Source: Candidatus Nitrosopumilus sp. (GTDB lineage: Archaea > Thermoproteota > Nitrososphaeria > Nitrososphaerales > Nitrosopumilaceae). Taken from it: a stretch of 7,046 nucleotides of DNA. The notes under the pieces are model-generated. The model worked only from the letters and a program-made list of their open reading frames with translations, ran no database searches and had not been told where the DNA came from. Each line of letters starts with the position of its first letter. Position 1 is the first letter of the stretch. The position numbers were made by a program, and so were the translations under genes. Below, piece after piece: positions 1 to 6,909 of the stretch. The DNA is taken from contig JADHUF010000056.1 of NCBI GenBank assembly GCA_016784625.1, forward strand, positions 1 to 7,046. The letters run 5' to 3'.

Positions 1-555
1 TGTCCTGATATTTTTATTAACTGTTCGTATCCCAGAACAGAAGATTGGTCACAAAATTCGTTCGAAAGCATTACATTAGATTCATTTAGAAAGAATGTTG
101 ATATCCATATGAATTCTTATGCATGGCTTGCAAAAACTGTTGCAGATACAATGTCAAAACAGAAAAAAGATGGCTCCATAATTCAGTTTGGATCTACCTA
201 TGGTGTCCTTGGTCAAGACCTTACAGTTTATGAAGGAACTGATATGAAAGAAAATATGACCTACGCTACGATAAAAGGGGGAATTACAAATTTAACAAGG
301 CAGATGGCTTCATATTATGGTAAATACAATATTCGAGTTAACACAATTTGCCCCGGAGGTATTTCGGGACATATCGCCGGCAAGTCCGATACTCAAAATC
401 CTATTTTTGTAAAGCAATATAGTCAAAAAACACCACTCAAACGCTTGGGAAAACCAGAAGAAATTGCATCTGCTGTTTTGTTTCTGGCTTCGGATGCATC
501 TTCATATATTACAGGGGCTACAATTATGGTAGATGGTGGTTGGACGGCGGTATAG
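1..555 (+). CDS. PtmA-like short-chain dehydrogenase/reductase, 5' end outside the window
   Basis: The frame is open from base 1, so the Met at 109 is internal (visible residue 37) and the true start lies upstream. The 184 visible residues lack the TGxxxGxG cofactor loop but keep the rest of the SDR fold: a VNCSYPRT-like stretch replacing the usual NNAG (residues 7-13), Asn32 in KNVDIHM, Ser65 in GSTYG, Tyr88 and Lys92 in YATIK, then the [10 protein letters not shown] and [12 protein letters not shown] signatures. About 70-80 residues are missing compared with a 255-260 aa family member. The Ser-to-Tyr spacing is 23 residues instead of about 13, because of a YEGTDM-containing insertion typical, from memory, of PtmA-type SDRs in flagellin-glycan and legionaminic-acid loci. 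It is presumably a cytoplasmic NAD(P)-dependent sugar oxidoreductase; the substrate cannot be read from sequence. The next gene starts 4 nt after its TAG. The SDR call is firm, the PtmA assignment moderate. Confidence 0.9.
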   Translation, partial: CPDIFINCSYPRTEDWSQNSFESITLDSFRKNVDIHMNSYAWLAKTVADTMSKQKKDGSIIQFGSTYGVLGQDLTVYEGTDMKENMTYATIKGGITNLTRQMASYYGKYNIRVNTICPGGISGHIAGKSDTQNPIFVKQYSQKTPLKRLGKPEEIASAVLFLASDASSYITGATIMVDGGWTAV

Positions 556-559
556 GTAA

Positions 560-1027
560 ATGAACACGGAAAACATTTATAATATAGCAGTTATTGGTGC
601 CGGCCAACTTGGCAGCCGTCATTTACAGGGTCTTGCAAAATCATCAAAGGAATTCCAAATCTATGTGATAGACCCAAATGAGAATGCATTGATTTTAGCT
701 AAACAACGATTTGAAGAAGTCTCAAAATCTACAAATAGTATTGTATCTTACCGTCAAAGTATGAGCGACTTACCTGGTACAATTGATCTTGCAATTATTG
801 CTACTACGGCTAATGTGCGTCGTAAAATTATTGAGAATTTGTTAGATAAGTGTTCAATAAAATATTTAATCCTTGAAAAAGTAGTTTTCCAAAAATCAGA
901 AGACTTTAAACCTATTCAAAAACGACTGCTTGAAAAAGGTGTAAAAGCATGGGTGAACTGTGCCCGGCGTTCTTATTCATTCTATAAAAATCTAACATAT
1001 TTTTATTTCAAAATTCAGAATATTTAA
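560..1027 (+). pseudogene. Truncated Gfo/Idh/MocA-family oxidoreductase (Rossmann domain only)
   Basis: The 155-residue product starts with a dinucleotide-binding motif GAGQLGSRH (residues 13-21), an acidic residue closing strand 2 (Asp38), the IATTANVRRKII segment, and Glu106-Lys107 in LEKVVF, equivalent to the family's EKP motif. It reaches NCARRSYSFYKNL (133-145) and then turns into an unrelated aromatic, AT-rich tail before TAA. Complete family members are usually about 320-380 aa with a C-terminal alpha/beta domain that carries substrate-binding and catalytic residues. That domain is absent here, and the next gene begins 9 nt later, so no frameshifted remainder is present. The simplest reading is a gene cut by recombination or deletion. 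In related loci such oxidoreductases sit beside PtmA-like SDRs, as here. The start is an ATG 4 nt after the preceding stop, implying an old shared operon. A functional Rossmann-only protein cannot be excluded but seems unlikely. Confidence 0.8.
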
Positions 1028-1036
1028 GTACTACTA
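985..1036. other. Probable recombination/deletion junction between two glycan gene modules
   Basis: Recognisable Gfo/Idh similarity stops near base 985-995. The following roughly 40 bases are very AT-rich and encode a low-complexity tail, a TAA at 1025-1027, three more codons, and then the ATG of the transferase-like gene in the same frame. Base composition downstream is visibly more AT-rich than upstream. No direct repeat, IS end or tRNA was seen at the join, so the mechanism is unknown. The exact breakpoint needs comparison with an intact relative. Confidence 0.5.
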
Positions 1037-2359
1037 ATGCCATTACTGTTCCCAATTGAAACAGGCAATAGAGAAACAATTTCAAAATTATTTATTGCTT
1101 GTAAGTTTGCTGAAAAGGGTTACGTCTCATATATAGGCACTAAAATACACATTTTTAATATAATTAAATATCTTAAACAACCAGTTTATTTTGACAAGGG
1201 TTATCACCAGGGGGTTTCTGAACGAATACACAATAAAATCAAAGAACAAAATGGAATTATTGTTAGCTTAGATGAAGAAATCGGTGTGGACTTAAATGAT
1301 TTTTCTACACTTTCGAAACGATTTCCCGAAAAAGCTATTAAAATTTTCGATTTGATATTTTTGTGGGGTACTAAGCAAGATAAGTACCTTCGAGAAAGAA
1401 GAAATAATTATAATCCCAAGAAAGTCTTTGTGACAGGACATCCAAGATTTGAGCTACTTAGAGATAAGTATCAATCACTGTATTCCAGCATGGTAGAAGA
1501 CATTAAATCAAAGTATGGAAAATACATTTTGATCAATACAAATTTTGGATTTGGAAATAACTTGTTGGGAGATGATTTCGTAATAAAAAACTACCTTGAT
1601 AGGGTGCCCAATATCAAGGAACATATTCAATATGAAAAATGTCAATTAAATCATTTTATTGAGCTAATTAAGGATCTACAAAATTTTTTTAAAATGAATA
1701 TAGTTATTAGACCTCACCCTGAAGAAGATAATTATACATATATTGAAAAATTGAATAAATATAATAATGTATTTATTAAGTATGAGAAATCCGCAATACC
1801 ATGGATACTTGGTTGTGAAGTTATGATTCACCATAGTTGCACAACGGCTTTAGAAGCTGTAATGTTAGAGAAAACACCAATATCTTATATTAAGGATGTT
1901 GACGAAAAACTAATACCTTGGATTCCATTAAAAATCAGTTTGAAATTTAGTAAATCTTTAGAAATCATTGAATTAATTGAGAAGGGGAAATATAAAAACG
2001 TTAATAGTACTAAAAACAATAGGCAAATATTATCTGATTATTTTTCTTTCTTCAATAATACGACTGACCAAATTATTGAAGAATGTGATAAATTATTTAA
2101 AACAAAAGACTATCAAAATCACCAACAATTGAGAGGATTATTGTATTACTCAATTAAATCTAAATCTAAAGTAATAATAAAACGATTGCTAAAGTATTTA
2201 TACAAATCGAATGATAACAAATTAGGGTCTCAAAAAAGAAAAGGCTTTGATATTAATACCATCAATAATTTATTGTATGAGTTGAAAAAAAATAAGTTTA
2301 TTGATCGAGACATTAAAATAAATGCAATAAATGAACTCCTTTTTAAAGTATATAAATAA
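1037..2359 (+). CDS. Surface carbohydrate biosynthesis protein, GT-B-like (TIGR04396-type)
   Basis: This 440 aa protein has the layout of the 'surface carbohydrate biosynthesis protein' family found in polysaccharide and sialic-acid-like sugar loci. The N-terminal half carries PIETGNRE (6-13), YFDKG (51-55), SLDEE (77-81), WGTKQ (110-114) and TGHPRFELL (133-141). The C-terminal half carries RPHPEE (225-230) and HHSCTTALEA (265-274), resembling the donor-binding half of GT-B enzymes such as CDP-glycerol glycerophosphotransferases. The last 90 or so residues are Lys- and Asn-rich and not recognisable. No signal peptide or membrane helix is evident, so it is probably cytoplasmic or peripheral. 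The enzymatic activity of the family is, to my knowledge, not settled; transfer of a nonulosonate or another sugar is an inference from context. The ATG is chosen because the conserved N-terminal strand starts right after it and an in-frame TAA lies 9 nt upstream. No Shine-Dalgarno is visible. Confidence 0.8.
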   Translation: MPLLFPIETGNRETISKLFIACKFAEKGYVSYIGTKIHIFNIIKYLKQPVYFDKGYHQGVSERIHNKIKEQNGIIVSLDEEIGVDLNDFSTLSKRFPEKAIKIFDLIFLWGTKQDKYLRERRNNYNPKKVFVTGHPRFELLRDKYQSLYSSMVEDIKSKYGKYILINTNFGFGNNLLGDDFVIKNYLDRVPNIKEHIQYEKCQLNHFIELIKDLQNFFKMNIVIRPHPEEDNYTYIEKLNKYNNVFIKYEKSAIPWILGCEVMIHHSCTTALEAVMLEKTPISYIKDVDEKLIPWIPLKISLKFSKSLEIIELIEKGKYKNVNSTKNNRQILSDYFSFFNNTTDQIIEECDKLFKTKDYQNHQQLRGLLYYSIKSKSKVIIKRLLKYLYKSNDNKLGSQKRKGFDINTINNLLYELKKNKFIDRDIKINAINELLFKVYK

Positions 2360-2388
2360 TTAATCAAACCATTATTTTCCATAACAAT

Positions 2389-2396
2389 TATATTTG
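2389..2396 (+). promoter_or_regulatory. Candidate Bacteroidota-type -7 box (TAnnTTTG)
   Basis: The octamer TATATTTG in the gap between the two transferase-like genes matches the TAnnTTTG -7 consensus exactly and lies 34 nt before the next start codon. A TTG at the -33 position is not apparent, and in AT-rich DNA the octamer can occur by chance. It would allow the second transferase gene and the pseudaminate cassette to be transcribed separately from the genes upstream. This is valid only if the host is from Bacteroidota. Confidence 0.3.
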
Positions 2397-2401
2397 AAAA
2401 T

Positions 2402-2415
2402 ACTTGAATTCAAGT
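2402..2415. repeat. Perfect 14-bp palindrome ACTTGAATTCAAGT
   Basis: The 14 bases equal their own reverse complement. The palindrome starts 5 nt after the candidate -7 box and ends 15 nt before the next start codon, so it would cover the predicted transcription start. It could be an operator for a dimeric regulator. As RNA it could form only a 5-bp stem with an AATT loop, which is weak and has no U tract, so it is not a convincing terminator. Confidence 0.45.
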
Positions 2416-2430
2416 GAAAACTTCTAAGTA

Positions 2431-3807
2431 ATGCTAATATTTAAAAAAATTGGTAGAGGGCTGTTATTTGTATGGCATTTCATTTTATTAAGAAACATGT
2501 ATGAAATAAGTTATCGTCTGAATTTCCCTAAACTATCGGCCCTGATTCTGGTTCTTTTGACAAAAAGACTAAATGATAAAAAGAGGCACAGAGTTCTTTG
2601 TCTGGGGCGTTCACAGTTTACAGATGACATAGGTGCACTAATTACATATAGCAATAAAATTCAATACTTGTATTTCCATAAAATTTTATTAGGAAAAATT
2701 GTTAGGCACATGATACCTTTTTCTTTTGATCCTACAGTTATACCTGGATATATAAAGGGAAACAAAAATGCCGAGGTCTATGGTGAGGATGACGGCATAA
2801 CATATCATATTGATCCTAAATATGATACAGGAAAACAAAAAGTCTATAGCTATATGTCAAAGATGTTTCCTCTCTTAAAAAAGTTATTAAGGTTTGACGC
2901 TGTAATGTCTGGTAACTATATTTATATCGACCAACTAGAATTCTTCTCAATTTGTGAAAAAAATAAGATTCCCGCTATAATACTAAACAAAGAAGGATTT
3001 GGATCTTACTATAACAAAGATCATGCTTATTTAGGTTTGACTGAGAAAAATTGTAGGTTTATTGGGTCCAAAATGCTTTTTATAAATGATCATGTAAAAC
3101 GGTTTGAAATAAAGCATCTTACAGGATTTGGAGAAAAGAAGGCCACTACTGTTGGAGTACCAAGATATGATTATTACAAGAATCCTATAAAACACCTTAA
3201 ACAAATCGTTTTTTTTGGTTTCGTTGCGAATGAATATTTTAATAACTGGCTAGAAATAAAAGATGATATTAAGATAGTAAACCAAATAAATAATATTATT
3301 GAGCAATACTATGAAAACGCCATCAGGTTTGCTGTCGAGCATCCAGATTATAAGGTAATCATTAAACTTAAAAATCCCGCACAGAGATATAAAGAAATGC
3401 CATTCAAAGTTTTTAATAAATTTCATAAATCAAATATTTCAAATTTAGAAATTACCAGTCAATTGAAAACTGAAAAATTGATATTAGATTCACAGATCAT
3501 ATTAGGTTATAATTGTTCTGTGCTTATAGAAGCTTTGATAGTAAATAAAACTATTATTTCTCCTGATTTTGGCGATTTATCTCAAGGAGATTATTTTATT
3601 AACCACCCAAATCTAGTAGTATATACAAACAAATATGGGAAGATTGAAAAGATTTGTTTGAATTATAAAGATCACAAGATAAAGGACTGTAAAGAAAAAA
3701 GAGAATTGATTGAGAACTTGATATTCAAGATCGACGGTAAATCTAGTCAGCGCGCAGAAAAAGCGATTGTTGAAGCAATTGAAGAGCATAGGGGAATAAA
3801 TAACTGA
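2431..3807 (+). CDS. Uncharacterised GT-B-like protein, putative surface-glycan transferase
   Basis: I do not recognise a named family for this 458 aa protein. It starts with an amphipathic, basic, hydrophobic stretch (residues 1-45; for example GLLFVWHFILL) that could lie on the membrane but is not a clear signal peptide. The core resembles the preceding gene's product in motif order: VGVPRYDYY (241-249) matches TGxPRFxLL, VIIKLKNP (309-316) takes the place of VIRPHP, and LGYNCSVLIEALIVNKTIISP (358-378) has the small-residue, Ser and Glu-Ala pattern of the GT-B donor site. The end, DGKSSQRAEKAI, is also typical of polysaccharide-locus proteins. The expected His in the RPHP-type motif is replaced (KLKNP). 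The position between another transferase-like gene and pseB suggests a role in assembling or transferring the glycan, which is an inference. The start ATG is 71 nt after the preceding stop with no strong Shine-Dalgarno. A T8 run occurs at 3209-3216. Confidence 0.7.
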   Translation: MLIFKKIGRGLLFVWHFILLRNMYEISYRLNFPKLSALILVLLTKRLNDKKRHRVLCLGRSQFTDDIGALITYSNKIQYLYFHKILLGKIVRHMIPFSFDPTVIPGYIKGNKNAEVYGEDDGITYHIDPKYDTGKQKVYSYMSKMFPLLKKLLRFDAVMSGNYIYIDQLEFFSICEKNKIPAIILNKEGFGSYYNKDHAYLGLTEKNCRFIGSKMLFINDHVKRFEIKHLTGFGEKKATTVGVPRYDYYKNPIKHLKQIVFFGFVANEYFNNWLEIKDDIKIVNQINNIIEQYYENAIRFAVEHPDYKVIIKLKNPAQRYKEMPFKVFNKFHKSNISNLEITSQLKTEKLILDSQIILGYNCSVLIEALIVNKTIISPDFGDLSQGDYFINHPNLVVYTNKYGKIEKICLNYKDHKIKDCKEKRELIENLIFKIDGKSSQRAEKAIVEAIEEHRGINN

Positions 3808-3874
3808 AAAAAATATTCTTACTTCTCAAAGGTTGTATCATGAAAATTTATCATAAAACGAAAGTGAATCAAAA

Positions 3875-4873
3875 ATGCTAAACAATAAATCAATTTTAAT
3901 CACAGGTGGTACCGGATCTTTTGGTAAAAAATTCATTAAAATTGTATTAGATCGTTACAAACCCAAAAAAGTAATAGTTTACAGCCGAGATGAGCTCAAA
4001 CAATTTGAAATGCAACAAATTTGGCCAGATGATTCTGATATCCCGATCCGGTATTTTATTGGCGATGTTCGAGATTATCACCGTTTAAAAACCGCCATGC
4101 ACGGAGTTGATATAGTGATTCATGCTGCTGCACTCAAACAAGTACCTGCGGCTGAATACAACCCTTTTGAAGCTGTAAAGACAAATATCATAGGAGGGCA
4201 AAATGTTATTGATGCAGCTATAGCCTGTGGTGTAAAACAGGTAATTGCTTTAAGTACAGATAAGGCGGCTGCACCTATTAATCTCTATGGGGCTACAAAG
4301 TTAGCATCAGATAAGTTATTTATAGCTGCAAATAACTATGCGGGAGGGCATGATATTAAATTTTCTGTTGTTAGGTATGGAAATGTTATGGGTAGTCGAG
4401 GGTCCGTAATCCCATTTTTTAAAAATAAAAAAGAGACTGGAACATTACCTATAACAGATAAACGTATGACAAGATTTAATATTACACTTCAAGAAGGCGT
4501 TAATTTTGTTTTACAAAGTTTAGATAAAATGTGGGGCGGTGAATTATTTGTTCCAAAAATACCATCCTATAAAATATTAGATGTAGCAAAAGCAATTGCT
4601 CCCAATTGTAAGTATGAAGTTGTAGGTATAAGGCCTGGAGAAAAGCTACATGAAGAAATGATTACTGAAACAGACGCCTTAAATAGTGTAGAGTTTGAAA
4701 AGTATTTCGTCATCTTGCCAACAACAGAATTATGGGATATTGATAAATTTAGAAAAGAAAGTAATTCATCTGTAGGTAAAATGTGTGAATTTGGTTTTTC
4801 TTATAATAGTGGTACGAATAATGATTTTCTTAATATAAATGATTTGAAAGATTTAATTAAAAACCATATTTAA
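3875..4873 (+). CDS. pseB: UDP-N-acetylglucosamine 4,6-dehydratase (5-inverting), PseB
   Basis: This enzyme does the first step of pseudaminic acid synthesis: it converts UDP-GlcNAc to UDP-2-acetamido-2,6-dideoxy-beta-L-arabino-hexos-4-ulose in the cytoplasm with bound NADP(H). The 332 aa length is normal for PseB/FlaA1. Visible motifs are the Rossmann loop GGTGSFG (11-17), SRDELKQFEMQ (37-47), GDVRDYHRL (63-71), HAAALKQVPAAEYNP (83-97), STDKAAAPINLYGATK (127-142) and VRYGNVMGSRGSVIP (166-180), then RPGEKLHEEM (253-262). Thr128, Asp129, Lys130, Tyr138 and Lys142 line up with the Helicobacter pylori FlaA1 active site (Thr131, Asp132, Lys133, Tyr141, Lys145). One small oddity is Ala133 where most relatives have Asn (TDKAANPIN). 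The 67-nt gap upstream holds no clear promoter or Shine-Dalgarno. The stop lies 1 nt before pseC. The long membrane-bound CapD/WbpM type is excluded by length. Confidence 0.96.
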   Translation: MLNNKSILITGGTGSFGKKFIKIVLDRYKPKKVIVYSRDELKQFEMQQIWPDDSDIPIRYFIGDVRDYHRLKTAMHGVDIVIHAAALKQVPAAEYNPFEAVKTNIIGGQNVIDAAIACGVKQVIALSTDKAAAPINLYGATKLASDKLFIAANNYAGGHDIKFSVVRYGNVMGSRGSVIPFFKNKKETGTLPITDKRMTRFNITLQEGVNFVLQSLDKMWGGELFVPKIPSYKILDVAKAIAPNCKYEVVGIRPGEKLHEEMITETDALNSVEFEKYFVILPTTELWDIDKFRKESNSSVGKMCEFGFSYNSGTNNDFLNINDLKDLIKNHI

Positions 4874-4874
4874 A

Positions 4875-6050
4875 ATGATTTCTTACGGAAAACAATCAAT
4901 AGACCAAACTGATATTGATGCTGTAGTAGAAGTGTTGAAAAGCGATTGGTTAACACAGGGTCCAGCGGTTCGAACATTTGAAAATGATTTGCAAAATTAT
5001 TTTGGCGCGAAACATACTTGTGTAGTATCTAATGGAACAGCTGCACTACATTTAGCGGGATTGGCATTAGGTTGGCAGCCAGGTGATATTGTTTTAACAA
5101 CACCATTAACATTTTTAGCCACAGCGAATAGTATTGTATATAGTGGTGCTACACCAAATTTTGTTGATATTGATGTAGATACTTATACAATTGACTCAAA
5201 TTTGGTAGAAGAAAAAGTTAATGACTATAGAGAAAAAGGTGAAAAGGTAAAAGCAGTCATAGGTGTGGATTTTGCAGGACATCCCTGCGATTGGAAAGCG
5301 CTTCGAGAAATAGCTGATAAATATGAGCTACAATTAGTGAATGATAATTGTCATGCTCTGGGAGCAACATACCTAAATGATAAACAGTATGCAGTGAAAT
5401 ATGCGGACCTTGTAATTCAAAGTTATCATCCGGTTAAGCATCTCACTACGGGAGAAGGTGGCGCAGTTTTAACTAACAATTCAAAACTTGATGAAAAAGT
5501 TAGGCGATTGCGAACCCATGGTATGACTAAAGATAATTCAAAATTCAGCATTCAAAATCCATCATTAAACGAACCTTGGTATTATGAAATGCATGAAGTT
5601 GGTTTTAATTATCGTATCACTGATTTTCAATGTGCATTGGGTTCCAGTCAATTAAAGAAATTGGATAGATTTGTAGAGAAAAGACGTAAAATTGCTAAAC
5701 ATTACGATAATTCATTTGCCATTATAGAAAACCTAAAAACACCTAAAGTGCAAAGTGATATTGAACATGCTTATCATCTTTATCCTTTGCAAATTGATTT
5801 TGAAATACTATCAATAACAAAAGTAGAATTCTTCGAAAGAATGAAGGGAATAGGTATAAACCTACAGGTGCATTATATCCCAATCCATTTACAACCATTT
5901 TACCAAAAGAATTATGGATTTCAACAGGGTGACTTCCCTACATCAGAAAATTTTTATAATAACGAATTATCATTACCAATTTATCCAAGATTGACTAATG
6001 ATGAGCAAAAATTAGTTGTTGAAAATATCAAACAACTCATAAATGAGTAG
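4875..6050 (+). CDS. pseC: UDP-4-amino-4,6-dideoxy-N-acetyl-beta-L-altrosamine transaminase, PseC
   Basis: A PLP-dependent aminotransferase of the DegT/DnrJ/EryC1 family. With PseB directly upstream, it is the second pseudaminate enzyme, moving an amino group from glutamate to C4 of the PseB keto sugar. The 391 aa sequence is full length. Key features are the N-terminal YGKQSIDQTDIDAV typical of PseC, WLTQGP (25-30), VSNGTAALHLA (51-61), TTPLTFLATANSI (75-87), the probable PLP ring-binding Asp157 in NDNCHALGA, and the Schiff-base Lys188 in SYHPVKHLTTGEGG. GFNYRITDFQCALG (243-256) and VHYIPIHLQPFY (332-343) are the usual C-terminal signatures. The start is 1 nt after the pseB stop, and the gene overlaps the next one by 8 nt, so translation is probably coupled. 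The alternative, a perosamine or LegC-type enzyme, is disfavoured by the adjacent PseB. Confidence 0.95.
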   Translation: MISYGKQSIDQTDIDAVVEVLKSDWLTQGPAVRTFENDLQNYFGAKHTCVVSNGTAALHLAGLALGWQPGDIVLTTPLTFLATANSIVYSGATPNFVDIDVDTYTIDSNLVEEKVNDYREKGEKVKAVIGVDFAGHPCDWKALREIADKYELQLVNDNCHALGATYLNDKQYAVKYADLVIQSYHPVKHLTTGEGGAVLTNNSKLDEKVRRLRTHGMTKDNSKFSIQNPSLNEPWYYEMHEVGFNYRITDFQCALGSSQLKKLDRFVEKRRKIAKHYDNSFAIIENLKTPKVQSDIEHAYHLYPLQIDFEILSITKVEFFERMKGIGINLQVHYIPIHLQPFYQKNYGFQQGDFPTSENFYNNELSLPIYPRLTNDEQKLVVENIKQLINE

Positions 6051-6909
6051 TTCTGCTAATAAAATTGCCATCGGCACCGTTCAGTTTGGAATGGATTATG
6101 GAATCGCGAATCAGAAGGGGAAAGTATCCCAAAAAGAAATACAATCTATTCTTGATCTTGCTTATGAAAATGGCATAAATACTTTAGATACTGCTAAATC
6201 TTATGGAAATAGTGAAAGATCAATCGGGAAATATTTAAAATCATCTGACTTTTCATGGAATATTATAACAAAAATTGGTAGCGTAAATAATGTTATCGTG
6301 CAAATAAAAGATTCAATAGAAAAAATAAATGATAAGCCCAGAGTTGTTTTGGCACATTCATCTGATATCTTTTTAAACCCAACATTTCAAACAGAATTAC
6401 AAAAAGCCAAAGACGAAGAATTAATAAAGTATTATGGTGTTTCTCTTTATAATGATGATGAAATTAATCAAGTTTTAGATTCAGGATTAAAACCTGATGT
6501 GGCTCAATTGCCAATGAATATTTTAGATACACGGCTTTATCGTCATGGATCGTTAGGCAAGCTATTTGCAAAAGGAATCGAAATCCATGTTCGATCTGCT
6601 TTTCTGCAGGGACTATTTTATTTATCTAAAATTGATTTGGAAAATCGTTTTGAAGATGTCATTCCATCTTTAAAAAAACTTAAATCTATTTCAGCGGCTG
6701 CTGGTTTAACTCTTCCAGAGCTTTCCTTACTTTGGCTGGTAAATTTAAAAGAAGTAACAAAGGTGATTATCGGTATAGATAATGTGGAGCAGTTAAGGAT
6801 GCATCTAGAAACACTCAAAAAAAATGTTAAGCTATCAGTATTTGAAGAGGCTTTATCTATTCACTATGAAAATGAAAATATATTAAATCCATCATTATGG
6901 CCTTCATAG
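6043..6909 (+). CDS. Aldo/keto reductase within the pseudaminate cassette
   Basis: A 288 aa (beta/alpha)8-barrel NAD(P)H-dependent oxidoreductase. The complete AKR tetrad is present: Asp49 and Tyr54 in LDTAKSYG, Lys77 in ITKIGS, and His105 in LAHSSD. The N-terminal strand KIAIGTVQFGMDYGI (7-21), YGVSLYN (131-137), AQLPMNILD (154-162) and the cofactor phosphate-binding end VIIGIDNVEQL (241-251) fit the family. The first ATG is used because the conserved first strand begins before the next Met (residue 17). Its ATG lies inside the pseC end (8-nt overlap), and its own end overlaps the cytidylyltransferase start by 13 nt, so it is co-translated with the pathway. The standard six-enzyme pseudaminate pathway has no AKR step. 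I recall similar AKRs beside SpsF-type genes in other nonulosonate loci, but their substrate is unknown to me. A sugar-keto reduction giving a modified nonulosonate, or a precursor-supply role, is speculation. Confidence 0.9.
   Translation: MSSSANKIAIGTVQFGMDYGIANQKGKVSQKEIQSILDLAYENGINTLDTAKSYGNSERSIGKYLKSSDFSWNIITKIGSVNNVIVQIKDSIEKINDKPRVVLAHSSDIFLNPTFQTELQKAKDEELIKYYGVSLYNDDEINQVLDSGLKPDVAQLPMNILDTRLYRHGSLGKLFAKGIEIHVRSAFLQGLFYLSKIDLENRFEDVIPSLKKLKSISAAAGLTLPELSLLWLVNLKEVTKVIIGIDNVEQLRMHLETLKKNVKLSVFEEALSIHYENENILNPSLWPS

Noticed and set aside
109..555. Start of the dehydrogenase at the Met codon at 109
   Set aside because: The frame is open back to base 1 and encodes conserved SDR sequence, including the catalytic Asn before this Met, so the codon is internal.
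1025..1039. Read-through fusion of the short oxidoreductase with the following transferase-like protein, as both are in the same frame
   Set aside because: A TAA separates them, the second gene has its own ATG and complete N-terminal motif, and no recoding signal is apparent.
2360..2430. Rho-independent terminator in the gap between the two transferase-like genes
   Set aside because: The only inverted repeat has a 5-bp AT-rich stem and no following U tract.
3840..3881. A 13-codon open frame in the gap before pseB, its stop overlapping the pseB start by 7 nt
   Set aside because: It could in theory couple translation to pseB, but there is no ribosome binding site, attenuator or codon pattern to support it, and short frames arise easily in AT-rich DNA.
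6618..6818. A 66-codon open frame on the - strand
   Set aside because: It lies wholly inside the well-supported aldo/keto reductase gene, has no recognisable motif, and looks like an antisense shadow.
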